NCBI GenBank assembly: GCA_002070475.1
Contig: MWDI01000057.1
Span: forward strand, 62,001-126,000
Direction of reading: 5' to 3'
DNA from: Firmicutes bacterium ADurb.Bin146
Lineage (GTDB): Bacteria; Bacillota; Clostridia; DUPQ01
Length of the DNA stretch: 64,000 nt
The position numbers and the translations under genes were made by a program. This document shows, one piece after another, positions 45,372 to 54,445 of the stretch (position 1 is the first letter of the stretch; each line of letters starts with the position of its first letter). Below the pieces are notes generated by a model. The model was not told the DNA's origin, made no database searches, and worked only from the letters and a program-made list of their open reading frames with translations.

Positions 45372-46925
45372 ATGACTATAAAAATTTTAACAGACACTAA
45401 AACATTTGAATTTGAACCCAGTAATCTAAAACACCCTAATATATATTCATTGATTAAAAGTATTCCTGAAATCGACTTTATTGCTCCCTGCGGAGGAGGT
45501 AAAAGATGCGGTAAATGTAAGATTAGGTTAATGAATGATAAATCAGATATTTCAGCATCTGAACAAGTATTTCTAACTCAGAAGGAAATTGAGGATAATA
45601 TAAGGTTAGCCTGTTTTGTTCCTATTTCAGATGGTCAGATAATAGATCTTACAGATATAAAAGCTGTTCAGTCTATTATGACGGATAATAAGCTTCTAAA
45701 CAGTAAAATAGTTGTTAATCCTATTATAACTTATGGCTATGGTGTAGCTGTAGATATAGGAACCACAACAGTAGCCGCTTCCTTATATGATTTACAGACA
45801 GCAAAAAGATTATCAGTCGCAAGTGATGTTAATAAACAGGCAAGATTTGGTTCTGATGTTATATCACGTATACAGTTCGCTTCCACTAAAGAAAATCTTA
45901 TGTTTATGCAGGACACAATTTTAAATGAAGTAAATAGTTTAATTCAAAAATTATGTTCAGATACATCAGTTGGATATAATGAGATAAACCTTGTTGCTAT
46001 AGCAGGCAATACTACAATGCAGCATCTTTTCATGGGACTTGATCCAACAGGTATAGGAGTTGCACCATTTACACCTGTCACATTGGATACTCATATTTTT
46101 GACTATGATGCTCCCGAATTGAAATCAATAATTAAAATAAATAATAATGGAAAAATTATTGTATGCGGATCTATAGCAAGTTATGTTGGAGCTGATATTC
46201 TTGCGGGCATACTTGCAACAGGTATTCATATGTCTGATAAACCTTGTGTTTTATTAGATATCGGCACTAATGGTGAAATAGTACTCGGCTCTAAAAATAA
46301 GATTTACAGTTGTGCTACAGCTGCAGGACCTGCATTTGAAGGAGCTAATATATCATGCGGAGTCGCTGGTATTCAAGGTGCAATCAATTCTGTCAGTTAT
46401 GATGATGTTAATAAATTCACTACTATCGGAGATAAAAAACCTGTAGGTATATGTGGTTCAGGATTGATTGATGCGATTTATTCCATGCTTAAAAATGGAA
46501 TAATTGAGGAATCCGGATATATGGAATCTTCTGAAGGCTTTATGATAACAAACAATGTTATCCTCACACAAAAGGATGTAAGGGAAGTCCAGAATGCAAA
46601 AGCTGCTATAGCTGCAGGATTAAAGATCTTAATAAAAAGATCTGGATATAAGTATTCTGATATAGATAAAGTTTATCTTGCCGGCGGTTTCGGAACTGTA
46701 TTGAATGTGGAAAGTTCTACAGGAATTGGTCTTATACCTTTGGAGCTAAAACAAAAGGTAGTTCCAGCAGGTAATACATCTTTGACAGGGATCACAATGC
46801 TTCTTCTTGATAAAACAAATATCGAAACAATTGATAACATAAGAAATTTGACTGAATACATTGAATTAAGCCAAGACAGCGAATTTACAGATGAATATGT
46901 AGATAATATGTTTTTTGAGGTATAG
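45372..46925 (+). CDS. RACo/RamA-like corrinoid activation protein
   Basis: RACo proteins reduce the Co(II) form of corrinoid methyl carriers back to Co(I) at the cost of ATP. The 517-residue product has an N-terminal [2Fe-2S] ferredoxin domain (CGGGKRCGKC, then RLACF) followed by an ASKHA ATPase domain with VDIGTTTVAAS, AIAGNTTMQHLF, LDIGTNGEI, AAGPAFEGA and LAGGFG. AAGGAG precedes the ATG and a -10 TATAAT lies at 45323-45328. It is not next to any corrinoid protein; the only related gene is the URO-D-family protein 42 kb earlier. Target unknown. Confidence 0.88.
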   Translation: MTIKILTDTKTFEFEPSNLKHPNIYSLIKSIPEIDFIAPCGGGKRCGKCKIRLMNDKSDISASEQVFLTQKEIEDNIRLACFVPISDGQIIDLTDIKAVQSIMTDNKLLNSKIVVNPIITYGYGVAVDIGTTTVAASLYDLQTAKRLSVASDVNKQARFGSDVISRIQFASTKENLMFMQDTILNEVNSLIQKLCSDTSVGYNEINLVAIAGNTTMQHLFMGLDPTGIGVAPFTPVTLDTHIFDYDAPELKSIIKINNNGKIIVCGSIASYVGADILAGILATGIHMSDKPCVLLDIGTNGEIVLGSKNKIYSCATAAGPAFEGANISCGVAGIQGAINSVSYDDVNKFTTIGDKKPVGICGSGLIDAIYSMLKNGIIEESGYMESSEGFMITNNVILTQKDVREVQNAKAAIAAGLKILIKRSGYKYSDIDKVYLAGGFGTVLNVESSTGIGLIPLELKQKVVPAGNTSLTGITMLLLDKTNIETIDNIRNLTEYIELSQDSEFTDEYVDNMFFEV

Positions 46926-46933
46926 TAATATAA

Positions 46934-47479
46934 TTGGATATTTTGGATATATCAAGTAAAAAAGCACTTAGATTATATATGAAAAGACGAAGAGAAGAAC
47001 TTCATCCAACTCAAGTAATAGAATATTCGCTTGAATTATTTAATAGGTTTCTTGTTTCTGATTTAATTAATTATAAAAATTATATGACTTATCTTCCCAT
47101 AAAAAATGAAGCAGATACAAGTCAGCTGATTAATTATCTTCTGGATGAAGGTAAAAATGTATCTGTACCTTTTATTGATGAAAACAAAAAACTTATACCA
47201 TTACAAATTAAAAGAAATATTTTATATGAAAAAGATTCTTTTGGAATACAGATACCAAAAGAGAAAATCCTTTTCCCACCAGAAAAACTTGAGGTTATAT
47301 TCGTACCTGGACTGGCTTTTGATTTTCAAGGAAATAGAATAGGTTATGGCAAAGGTTATTATGATGTTTTTTTACGTGATCTTGATTGTATTACTTGCGC
47401 ATGGTGTTATGATTTTCAAATAATCAAAAAATTACCTGATGTATCATTAAATGATGTAAAAATAAAACGATTCCTTTAA
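46934..47479 (+). CDS. 5-formyltetrahydrofolate cyclo-ligase
   Basis: The enzyme turns 5-formyl-THF into methenyl-THF. The 181-residue protein has the C-terminal motif PGLAFDFQGNRIGYGKGYYD with the folate/ATP site, and KKALRLYMKRRREEL at the N-terminus. The start is uncertain: no ATG fits, so TTG at 46934 or 46943 is used; the second sits eight bases after a TATAAT, another possible leaderless layout. It is nine bases behind the RACo-like gene. It is convergent with a membrane protein. Confidence 0.82.
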   Translation: MDILDISSKKALRLYMKRRREELHPTQVIEYSLELFNRFLVSDLINYKNYMTYLPIKNEADTSQLINYLLDEGKNVSVPFIDENKKLIPLQIKRNILYEKDSFGIQIPKEKILFPPEKLEVIFVPGLAFDFQGNRIGYGKGYYDVFLRDLDCITCAWCYDFQIIKKLPDVSLNDVKIKRFL

Positions 47480-47495
47480 TTAGATAAGTAATATC

Positions 47496-48146
47496 CTATT
47501 TTATATTGTATCTTGATTCATATTTTAAGAATATATACATACTGTTAGAAATTATATATATTACTGAAACGACAAGTAATAAAATTTGAATAAAACCAGA
47601 GTATCTAATATATAAATTTTCAAATAAGCCAGATAATATCCATATCGAGAATAGTATATAAAATGAAGCACAAGTTATATCAAGTATTCGCATAAAAGAA
47701 CTTCCATATCTTGATAAGTCTTTTTTTTCAAAAACAAAGCAAAGCATTAATACAATAAAAAAACAAGAAAAGGATATAGCATAAGTGTTAAAAATATGTA
47801 TGTTTAAATCTTGCCCATATAAAAAACCGCTTAAAGATAACATTATCCCAGTTATAAATACTACTGGATAAAGTAGATAAGATAACCTTGTCTTGAAGAT
47901 GCCTATTAGTCCAAAATTAAACATTATCAATAGAATGCCTGCAAAAATCAATATAAAATATAGAGGTTTAAGCGCTGGATCATAATCAGTTATAAAAAGA
48001 TCGTTTGCCATTAGAGAGAAAAATGATTCTTTAAAAAGGTAATAAATCAAAATACTTAAAATTAACAATGAATATAAAAAACCGAATATCTCATAAGCAA
48101 ATCTTTTTTTCTTTTTGTGAGAATTAATATATGTTATCTTATGCAT
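47496..48146 (-). CDS. Integral membrane protein, six helices, unknown
   Basis: I do not recognise this 216-residue protein. A basic N-terminus (HKKKKRF) precedes six hydrophobic segments (about residues 18-42, 62-86, 90-113, 118-142, 151-175 and 180-204). There are no clear motifs of known transporters. The ATG at 48146 overlaps the stop of the phosphohexomutase gene by one base (TGATG), so it is translated in coupling with it. A TTG three bases earlier is less likely. Confidence 0.55.
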   Translation of the reverse strand: MHKITYINSHKKKKRFAYEIFGFLYSLLILSILIYYLFKESFFSLMANDLFITDYDPALKPLYFILIFAGILLIMFNFGLIGIFKTRLSYLLYPVVFITGIMLSLSGFLYGQDLNIHIFNTYAISFSCFFIVLMLCFVFEKKDLSRYGSSFMRILDITCASFYILFSIWILSGLFENLYIRYSGFIQILLLVVSVIYIISNSMYIFLKYESRYNIK

Positions 48147-49780
48147 CAAGCCAAATTCAGCATCCTTTCCATAATTGATATTAGTTTTTTTAACTTTATA
48201 TCTGAATCAATCATATCATAACCCTCTGATGAATAGTATATTTTAATTTTTGGTTCTGTACCGCTTGGACGTACTATTGCAGTTCCTAAATCATTAATTT
48301 CAAACTTTAAAACATCAGAATGAAGATGACCTATTTCCTTTAAATAATCCTTTGTCATTAAACTGTTATTTCTTAAAACAAACATAATTTTTTTCATTTC
48401 TTCTAATCCAGACATTCCTGGATACTCATAATTACCCAGATAAGTCATAAGATATCCATATTTTTTATAAATCTGTTCTAGTCTGTCAAGAATATTAATA
48501 CCAATATCATTATAATAATCTGCCATATCTGTTATGAGAACAGCAGCATTTACAGCATCTTTATCTCTAACATATGTACCAGAAAGATATCCGCAACTTT
48601 CTTCGAAACCGAATATGAAGCTATCTTCTTTTCCACTCTCTTCTAAAATAGCTATCTGGTCACCGATAAACTTAAATCCTGTTAGAGTTTCAATCATGTT
48701 CACACCATATTCAGATGCAATTTTTTTAGCTAAGTCTGTTGTAACAATAGTTTTTACTGCTACTGGATCTTTTGGCATAATTTTTTTCTTAATTCTCATA
48801 TTGCATATATAATCAAACATAAGAATACCTGTTTCATTACCATTCAGTATTCTAATCTCATCTTTTCGTCTTATTACCAAACCAGCTCTGTCACAGTCAG
48901 GATCTGTAGCTATAAGAATATCAGAATTAGTATTTATCAGATCTCTTATACCTAATTCAAGCGCTTGTTTTATCTCAGGATTAGGGTAAGGGCATGTGGG
49001 AAAAAGCCCATTTGGATACATCTGCTCCTTGACTACCTTTAATTCAGTAAATCCTCTTCTAGTTATTGCACCCAATACACACTCAAGTCCGCTGCCATTT
49101 AATGGAGTGTATACGATTTTAATACTTCTTGAACCTTCATAAAAAGCCTGTTTACAAACTGTGTCCATATATAAATCTATCAAACTGTCATCAATATATT
49201 CAATAAGTTTTTTTTCAAGGCAAGTATTAAAATCCATCTCGTTTGGTAATTCATTAAAAACATCAATATTTTCCATATACTTAAATATTAAATCTGATGT
49301 AAAAGGATTTATTTGACATCCTTTTGAGTCATAAACTTTATATCCATTGTATTCTGCTGGATTATGGGAAGCAGTAATAACAATTCCTCCGTCACATTGA
49401 AGTTCTCTTACAGCAAAGGACAAAAGGGGAGTCGGAGATACACGGTCGAAAAGAAATACTTTTATATTACAGTTTGCGAAAACCATAGCTGCTTCTTTAG
49501 CAAATAAATCTGATTTGATTCTCGAATCAAAAGCTACTGCAACGCTTGAGCCATACTTAAGTACTGATGCTACTCCAAAAGTTGCTTTTCTTACAGTATA
49601 AATATTCATCCTGTTAGTTCCGGCACCTAGTATGCCTCTTAGTCCGCCAGTACCGAAAGAAAGATTAATTCCAAAGGCATCTTCAATGGCTTCATTATTA
49701 TCCTTAATCTTTTCTAGTTCGATATTCAGATCATTATCCTTTAATTTTTTTGATTTCCATCTTATGTATTCATTATTCAT
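48146..49780 (-). CDS. Phosphoglucomutase/phosphomannomutase
   Basis: The 544-residue alpha-D-phosphohexomutase moves phosphate between C1 and C6 of sugar phosphates. It has the phosphoserine loop TASHNPAEYNGYKVY, the metal loop ATDPDCDRAG, the sugar loop GFEESCGYLSG and the C-terminal phosphate loop RPSGTEPKIKIYYSS. Length matches the PgcA-like group. GAGGT precedes the ATG. It is the first gene of a two-gene transcript with the membrane protein. Confidence 0.93.
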   Translation of the reverse strand: MNNEYIRWKSKKLKDNDLNIELEKIKDNNEAIEDAFGINLSFGTGGLRGILGAGTNRMNIYTVRKATFGVASVLKYGSSVAVAFDSRIKSDLFAKEAAMVFANCNIKVFLFDRVSPTPLLSFAVRELQCDGGIVITASHNPAEYNGYKVYDSKGCQINPFTSDLIFKYMENIDVFNELPNEMDFNTCLEKKLIEYIDDSLIDLYMDTVCKQAFYEGSRSIKIVYTPLNGSGLECVLGAITRRGFTELKVVKEQMYPNGLFPTCPYPNPEIKQALELGIRDLINTNSDILIATDPDCDRAGLVIRRKDEIRILNGNETGILMFDYICNMRIKKKIMPKDPVAVKTIVTTDLAKKIASEYGVNMIETLTGFKFIGDQIAILEESGKEDSFIFGFEESCGYLSGTYVRDKDAVNAAVLITDMADYYNDIGINILDRLEQIYKKYGYLMTYLGNYEYPGMSGLEEMKKIMFVLRNNSLMTKDYLKEIGHLHSDVLKFEINDLGTAIVRPSGTEPKIKIYYSSEGYDMIDSDIKLKKLISIMERMLNLA

Positions 49781-49920
49781 TTAATACCTCATGATTTATT
49801 TGTAACATACTGATTATACATTAGCATTATTGCTTTCCCAATATTAATATTAAGAATTATTATTGTATATTGTTTTTAATAATAAATTATATTATCATAC
49901 TTCTCGAAAGGATTGATTTT

Positions 49921-51078
49921 ATGCAATTAAAGTCCGAATCATTATCATCGCATGAAAAATGGAAAGGGAAAATTGAAGTAATTTCCAGAGTGAAACTGGA
50001 TAATAGTGATATAATGTCCAAAGCTTATACTCCTGGAGTAGCAGATCCATGCCTTGCTATATATGAAAACAACGACCTTGCATATAAATATACAAGGAAA
50101 CACAACCTTGTTGCTGTAATAACAGATGGTACTGCAGTATTAGGGTTAGGTGATATAGGTCCTTTGGCAGCAATGCCTGTTATGGAAGGAAAATGTGCCT
50201 TATTTAAAGAATTTGCTGATATAGATGCTTTCCCGATATGTATTGACACTAAAGATCCTGATGAAATAATTAAAACGATACGCAATATTTCGAAAAGTTT
50301 TGGAGCTATAAATTTAGAAGACATATCCGCTCCAAGATGCTTTTATATAGAAAAGGAACTTAAAAAACAATGTGACATACCCGTATTCCATGATGATCAG
50401 CATGGTACTGCAGTTGTACTACTTGCTGCATTAAAAAATGCATTAAAACTTAAAAGAATGGATATTAATACAGCAAAAATAGTTATTAACGGGGCAGGTG
50501 CTGCAGGAACTGCAATATGCGATCTTCTTTTAAAAGCTGGAGCTGAAGATATACTTATATGTGATATTGAAGGTATACTCTGTAGTGGAATGCATAATTT
50601 AAGTGAACATAAAAAAAGGCTTTCCATACTCACTAATAAAGAACATATGACAGGATCATTAAAAGATGCAGTAAAACAAAGAGATATTTTCATCGGTGTT
50701 TCCAGGCCAAATCTTCTTACAGTAAATGATGTTACAAGTATGAATAAAAATCCTATAATTTTTGCTATGGCAAATCCAATACCAGAAATTAATCCTGAAG
50801 ATGCAAAAAAAGCAGGAGCACTAATAGTTGGTACTGGAAGAAGCGATTATGAAAATCAAATAAACAATGTTATGGCTTTTCCTGGAATATTTAAAGGCGT
50901 TCTTAGCATAAGAGCTAAAGAAATAACTGATAAAATGTTAATAGCGGCTTCTGATGCTATTGCTTCTTTGGTTTCCGACTCACAGCTGAATGTTAACTAT
51001 ATACTACCTAAAGCCTTCGATAAAAGGCTAGTTGAAGCAGTGTCAAATGCGGTTATGTTACAAGGAGCACTAAAATAA
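49921..51078 (+). CDS. NAD(P)-dependent malic enzyme
   Basis: The 385-residue protein decarboxylates malate to pyruvate with NAD or NADP. It has SKAYTPGVADPC, VITDGTAVLGLGDIGPLAAMPVMEGK, the metal segment VFHDDQHGTAVV, and the Rossmann loop VINGAGAAGTA. ATG 49921 follows AAAGGA; an in-frame ATG at 49870 would add 17 hydrophobic residues and has no support. Cofactor choice cannot be read from the sequence. The NAD kinase gene follows 51 bases later. Confidence 0.92.
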   Translation: MQLKSESLSSHEKWKGKIEVISRVKLDNSDIMSKAYTPGVADPCLAIYENNDLAYKYTRKHNLVAVITDGTAVLGLGDIGPLAAMPVMEGKCALFKEFADIDAFPICIDTKDPDEIIKTIRNISKSFGAINLEDISAPRCFYIEKELKKQCDIPVFHDDQHGTAVVLLAALKNALKLKRMDINTAKIVINGAGAAGTAICDLLLKAGAEDILICDIEGILCSGMHNLSEHKKRLSILTNKEHMTGSLKDAVKQRDIFIGVSRPNLLTVNDVTSMNKNPIIFAMANPIPEINPEDAKKAGALIVGTGRSDYENQINNVMAFPGIFKGVLSIRAKEITDKMLIAASDAIASLVSDSQLNVNYILPKAFDKRLVEAVSNAVMLQGALK

Positions 51079-51129
51079 TAACATTGATATTATTTTAATA
51101 TACTATATAATTTTATTAGGAAGCATATT

Positions 51130-51966
51130 ATGAAATTTTCACTTTTCGCAAATATTAATAAAGACGCAAACGGAGTATTCCTAAATCAGGTCTGTTCATT
51201 TATTGAATCTTTGAATTCAAAGGTAATTCATAGTGAGATAATTACCAAGGGCGGTGAAACAGATATATCAAAAATATACGATTCTGACATTATTATTACT
51301 TTAGGTGGTGATGGAACCCTGCTTGATATAGCTCAAAAGACAAAAGGTTTATCAATTCCATTAGTTGGAATAAATTTAGGATCTTTAGGGTTTCTCACAC
51401 AAATTGAAAAAAATAATTACAAGGAATTGATTCAATCCATAACTAAAGGACAATATTCTATTTCAAAAAGATCAATGCTTAATGCTTCTGTAATAAGAGA
51501 TAATGAGATAATAAGAAACGTCGATGCTTTAAATGATATAGTCATTACAAGAAAAGTAACTGGAGATACAGCAGCTATTTCGGTTCATATAAATGGATCA
51601 TATATTGATACATATGATGGTGATGGTGTCATTATAAGCACGCCTACAGGCTCTACAGGGTATCAGATGTCTGCTGGAGGACCAGTAAGCGATCCTGAAG
51701 CTGAAATCATACTAATGACTCCAATATGCCCTCATATGATGCATAGGCAGTCTTATATATTAAAAAATGACAGTAGTATTGAATTAATAGTTGAAGAAAA
51801 CAAAGATTTTGAATGCTGCTTCAGTTATGACGGGATAGTTTCATCAATTAACGGTAAAGATATTGTAAAAGTAAGGAGAAGTGATTTATTTGTGTCTTTA
51901 CTTAAAATGCAGAAAAATTCATTTTATGAGAATTTAAGAAATAAAATATACTATAGGGGTAACTGA
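51130..51966 (+). CDS. ppnK: NAD kinase
   Basis: NAD kinase makes NADP. The 278-residue product has the GGDGT motif at residues 59-63 (LGGDGTLL) and STPTGSTGYQMSAGGPV. Ribosome site AGGA lies before the ATG. It precedes argR and recN, a conserved clostridial order. Confidence 0.95.
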   Translation: MKFSLFANINKDANGVFLNQVCSFIESLNSKVIHSEIITKGGETDISKIYDSDIIITLGGDGTLLDIAQKTKGLSIPLVGINLGSLGFLTQIEKNNYKELIQSITKGQYSISKRSMLNASVIRDNEIIRNVDALNDIVITRKVTGDTAAISVHINGSYIDTYDGDGVIISTPTGSTGYQMSAGGPVSDPEAEIILMTPICPHMMHRQSYILKNDSSIELIVEENKDFECCFSYDGIVSSINGKDIVKVRRSDLFVSLLKMQKNSFYENLRNKIYYRGN

Positions 51967-51968
51967 TA

Positions 51969-52418
51969 ATGAAAAATAAGAGACAGATAAAGATATTGGA
52001 ATTTATTGAACAATATCCTGTTCAGACTCAGGACGAGCTTGTTTCTTTGTTACAGAAAAATGGTTTTGATGCGACACAAGCAACAGTATGCAGAGACATA
52101 AAAGAACTAAAGCTTTTCAAAGCTGTTAATAAAGACGGTCTTTCTGTTTATACTTCAATAAATGATATTTCTGACAATTCTCATGAAAAACTTATCAGAG
52201 TGTTGAAAGCATCGTTTCTATCAATAAATATAGCACAGAATTTTGCGGTGATTAAGACTCTGCCGGCTACTGCTCCAGCTGTAGCATCTGCAATTGATAA
52301 TTTAAAAATTAAAAATCTTCTTGGTACAATAGCAGGAGATGACACAATTTTTGCTTGTTTCTCTACAAATATAGATTCTCAGGCCTTCTATGAAAATATT
52401 TTAAATGAATTGAGGTAG
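51969..52418 (+). CDS. argR: Arginine repressor ArgR
   Basis: ArgR controls arginine metabolism. The 149-residue protein has a winged helix-turn-helix start (KIIEFI-like KILEFIEQYPVQTQDELVSLL, then ATQATVCRDIKEL) and a C-terminal hexamer/arginine-binding part with GTIAGDDTIFACF. It begins two bases after ppnK. Its last codons hold the ribosome binding site of recN. Confidence 0.92.
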   Translation: MKNKRQIKILEFIEQYPVQTQDELVSLLQKNGFDATQATVCRDIKELKLFKAVNKDGLSVYTSINDISDNSHEKLIRVLKASFLSINIAQNFAVIKTLPATAPAVASAIDNLKIKNLLGTIAGDDTIFACFSTNIDSQAFYENILNELR

Positions 52419-52424
52419 TAGAAT

Positions 52425-54113
52425 TTGTTATTACAACTTTCCATAAAAAACTTTGCAATTTTTAAGGATACAACTATCGATTTTTCCGATGGCTTTAATG
52501 TTATTACCGGAGAATCTGGAGCTGGTAAAAGCGTATTTATTACTGCACTTTCTCTAATAAACGGAGAAAGAGCAATGAAAGAATATATAAGAAAAGGTTT
52601 TGAATATTCTACTGTTGAAGCTGTATATAAGTTACCAAAAAAATTATCCAATGTGATTTCCAAAATATATGGAATTGATATTGAGGATAATATACTTGTA
52701 ATTACAAGATCCATTTACTCTGAATCAAATTCCATATGCAAAGTAAATGGTAAAATCCGTAATTTATCTTTTTTAAAAGATATATCGGTTTATTTATGTG
52801 ACATACATGGTCAGTATGAAAATCAAACACTATTAGATCCTTCCTCTCATCAAAAAATCATAGACACATTATATGGATCCTTAATTAAAGTCGATTATGA
52901 CGAGTACCTTTTTAAGCTTAATGAATATAATTCTCTTATTGAATTTATATTAAAGAATAGTGGTTCAGAACAGCAAAGAGCAGTAAGAAAAGATATACTC
53001 ACTTTTCAAATTAATGAAATAATTGAATCAAAAGTTGAGCAGTTTGATGTTGAGGAATTAGAAAGACAAAGAAGAGTACTTGAAAATTCTGAAAAATATA
53101 TGACATCTTTAAAAGAAAGCATTAATATTATCGAAGAAAATGACAGTATAGAAAAAATTTATCTTTCAGCACGAGCTCTAGAAAAATTGAAAGATATGAA
53201 TGATATAGTATCAGTATCTCAAAGTATGATGAATTCTTATTATATTTTAAAAGATAATTTTTCACAGCTAAAAGAAATATCTGAAGATTTTTTCTTTGAT
53301 GAGCAGTTGTATAATGACATTATTAACAAACTTGAATTATTCAAAAAATTATCATACAAGTATGGAGCATCAGTAGAAAAAATACGTAACTTCAGAGAAG
53401 ATGCTGAAAAGCAATTATATGAAATAGATAATTTTGATAAGATATATAAGCAGAAAATCGAAAGGATAGAAAAACTTACTAAACTAATATATGAAAAAGG
53501 CGAGAAACTTAATACCTTAAGACTTGAATGTGCTAAAGAATTCTCCAAGCATGTAGAAGATAATCTGCATTCATTGGAAATGCCAGATGCTGTTTTCAAA
53601 ATTCATTCTGAAAAAAATGTTAGAAAGAACAGCCTTGGATATTATGATTTTCCTAAAAAAGGATTATATGATATTGAATTCCTCATATCTGCAAATAAAG
53701 GTATTGAAGCCCTTTCAATGGCAAAAATAGCATCCGGAGGAGAAATTTCTAGAATAATGCTTGCAATAAAATGTATAATAAGCACCAGTGATGATGTCGA
53801 AACATATATTTTTGATGAAATAGATGCAGGCATTAGCGGGGAAGCAGCAGTAATGACAGCTGTCAAACTTTATGATTTATCATCAAGCAAACAAGTCATC
53901 TGTATTTCCCATCTTCCCCAAATTGCAGCAAAAGCTGACCACCATTATCTTATTTTTAAGAATACTGAAAAGGACACCACATATGCTGATATACGAAAAC
54001 TTAATCAAGAAGAAAGGATTACACAGCTTGCCGTACTATTTGATGGGAAAAGCATTAGTCAGGAAGGTTTGAATCATGCAAGAAACCTTCTTCAAAAAAT
54101 GCAAAAATTCTAA
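52425..54113 (+). CDS. recN: DNA repair protein RecN
   Basis: RecN is an SMC-like protein acting early in double-strand break repair. The 562-residue product has Walker A GESGAGKS near residue 31, a long coiled coil, the signature LASGGEISRIMLA (IASGGEISRIMLA) and Walker B TYIFDEIDAGISG. Translation starts at TTG 52425, with GAGG at the end of argR as ribosome binding site. The stop codon lies next to the -35 of the tRNA promoter. Confidence 0.95.
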   Translation: MLLQLSIKNFAIFKDTTIDFSDGFNVITGESGAGKSVFITALSLINGERAMKEYIRKGFEYSTVEAVYKLPKKLSNVISKIYGIDIEDNILVITRSIYSESNSICKVNGKIRNLSFLKDISVYLCDIHGQYENQTLLDPSSHQKIIDTLYGSLIKVDYDEYLFKLNEYNSLIEFILKNSGSEQQRAVRKDILTFQINEIIESKVEQFDVEELERQRRVLENSEKYMTSLKESINIIEENDSIEKIYLSARALEKLKDMNDIVSVSQSMMNSYYILKDNFSQLKEISEDFFFDEQLYNDIINKLELFKKLSYKYGASVEKIRNFREDAEKQLYEIDNFDKIYKQKIERIEKLTKLIYEKGEKLNTLRLECAKEFSKHVEDNLHSLEMPDAVFKIHSEKNVRKNSLGYYDFPKKGLYDIEFLISANKGIEALSMAKIASGGEISRIMLAIKCIISTSDDVETYIFDEIDAGISGEAAVMTAVKLYDLSSSKQVICISHLPQIAAKADHHYLIFKNTEKDTTYADIRKLNQEERITQLAVLFDGKSISQEGLNHARNLLQKMQKF

Positions 54114-54141
54114 TTGACACAAGCATATGGTGTGTTATAAT
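54114..54141 (+). promoter_or_regulatory. Promoter of the tRNA-Gly/tRNA-Arg unit
   Basis: TTGACA, 16 bases, and TATAAT match both consensus hexamers exactly. The -35 begins with the first base after the recN stop. Confidence 0.85.
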
Positions 54142-54156
54142 ACAAAAGGCAAACAT

Positions 54157-54230
54157 GCGGGTGTAGTTCAGTGGTAGAACACTAGCCTTCCAAGCTGGTT
54201 GTGAGGGTCCGATTCCCTTCACCCGCTCCA
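54157..54230 (+). tRNA. tRNA-Gly (anticodon TCC)
   Basis: The cloverleaf folds: acceptor GCGGGTG/CACCCGC, D-stem GTTC/GAAC with a GG in the loop, anticodon arm with loop CTTCCAA (anticodon TCC), and T-stem GAGGG/CCCTT. CCA is encoded. The T-loop reads TCCGATT, with C where nearly all tRNAs have T at position 55. Discriminator base is T. Confidence 0.95.
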
Positions 54231-54237
54231 ATTTTAT

Positions 54238-54314
<77 letters not shown>

Positions 54315-54316
54315 AG

Positions 54317-54343
54317 AAATTTCCCGTTAAAGGGATTTTTTTT
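54317..54343 (+). terminator. Probable terminator of the tRNA unit
   Basis: TCCC and GGGA with a six-base loop form a short stem followed by eight T. The stem is weak and extended only through a bulge. Confidence 0.5.
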
Positions 54344-54395
54344 GTATAAATTACTTGCTACTAAAATTACTTCTTGTTCTTTAAAATGGTTTAAC

Positions 54396-54425
54396 TTAAC
54401 AATTTTATTCCTTTTATGTTATTAT
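54396..54425 (+). promoter_or_regulatory. Promoter of the beta-CASP nuclease operon
   Basis: TTAACA, 18 bases, and TG-T-TATTAT. The first ATG after it (54431) is in frame with the gene, so translation could also start there. Confidence 0.5.
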
Positions 54426-54445
54426 ATACAATGAAAGGATTTATT

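Noticed and set aside
49840..49856. AT-only palindrome AATATTAATATT before malic enzyme as an operator
   Set aside because: Such sequences are expected by chance in an AT-rich intergenic region; there is no further support.
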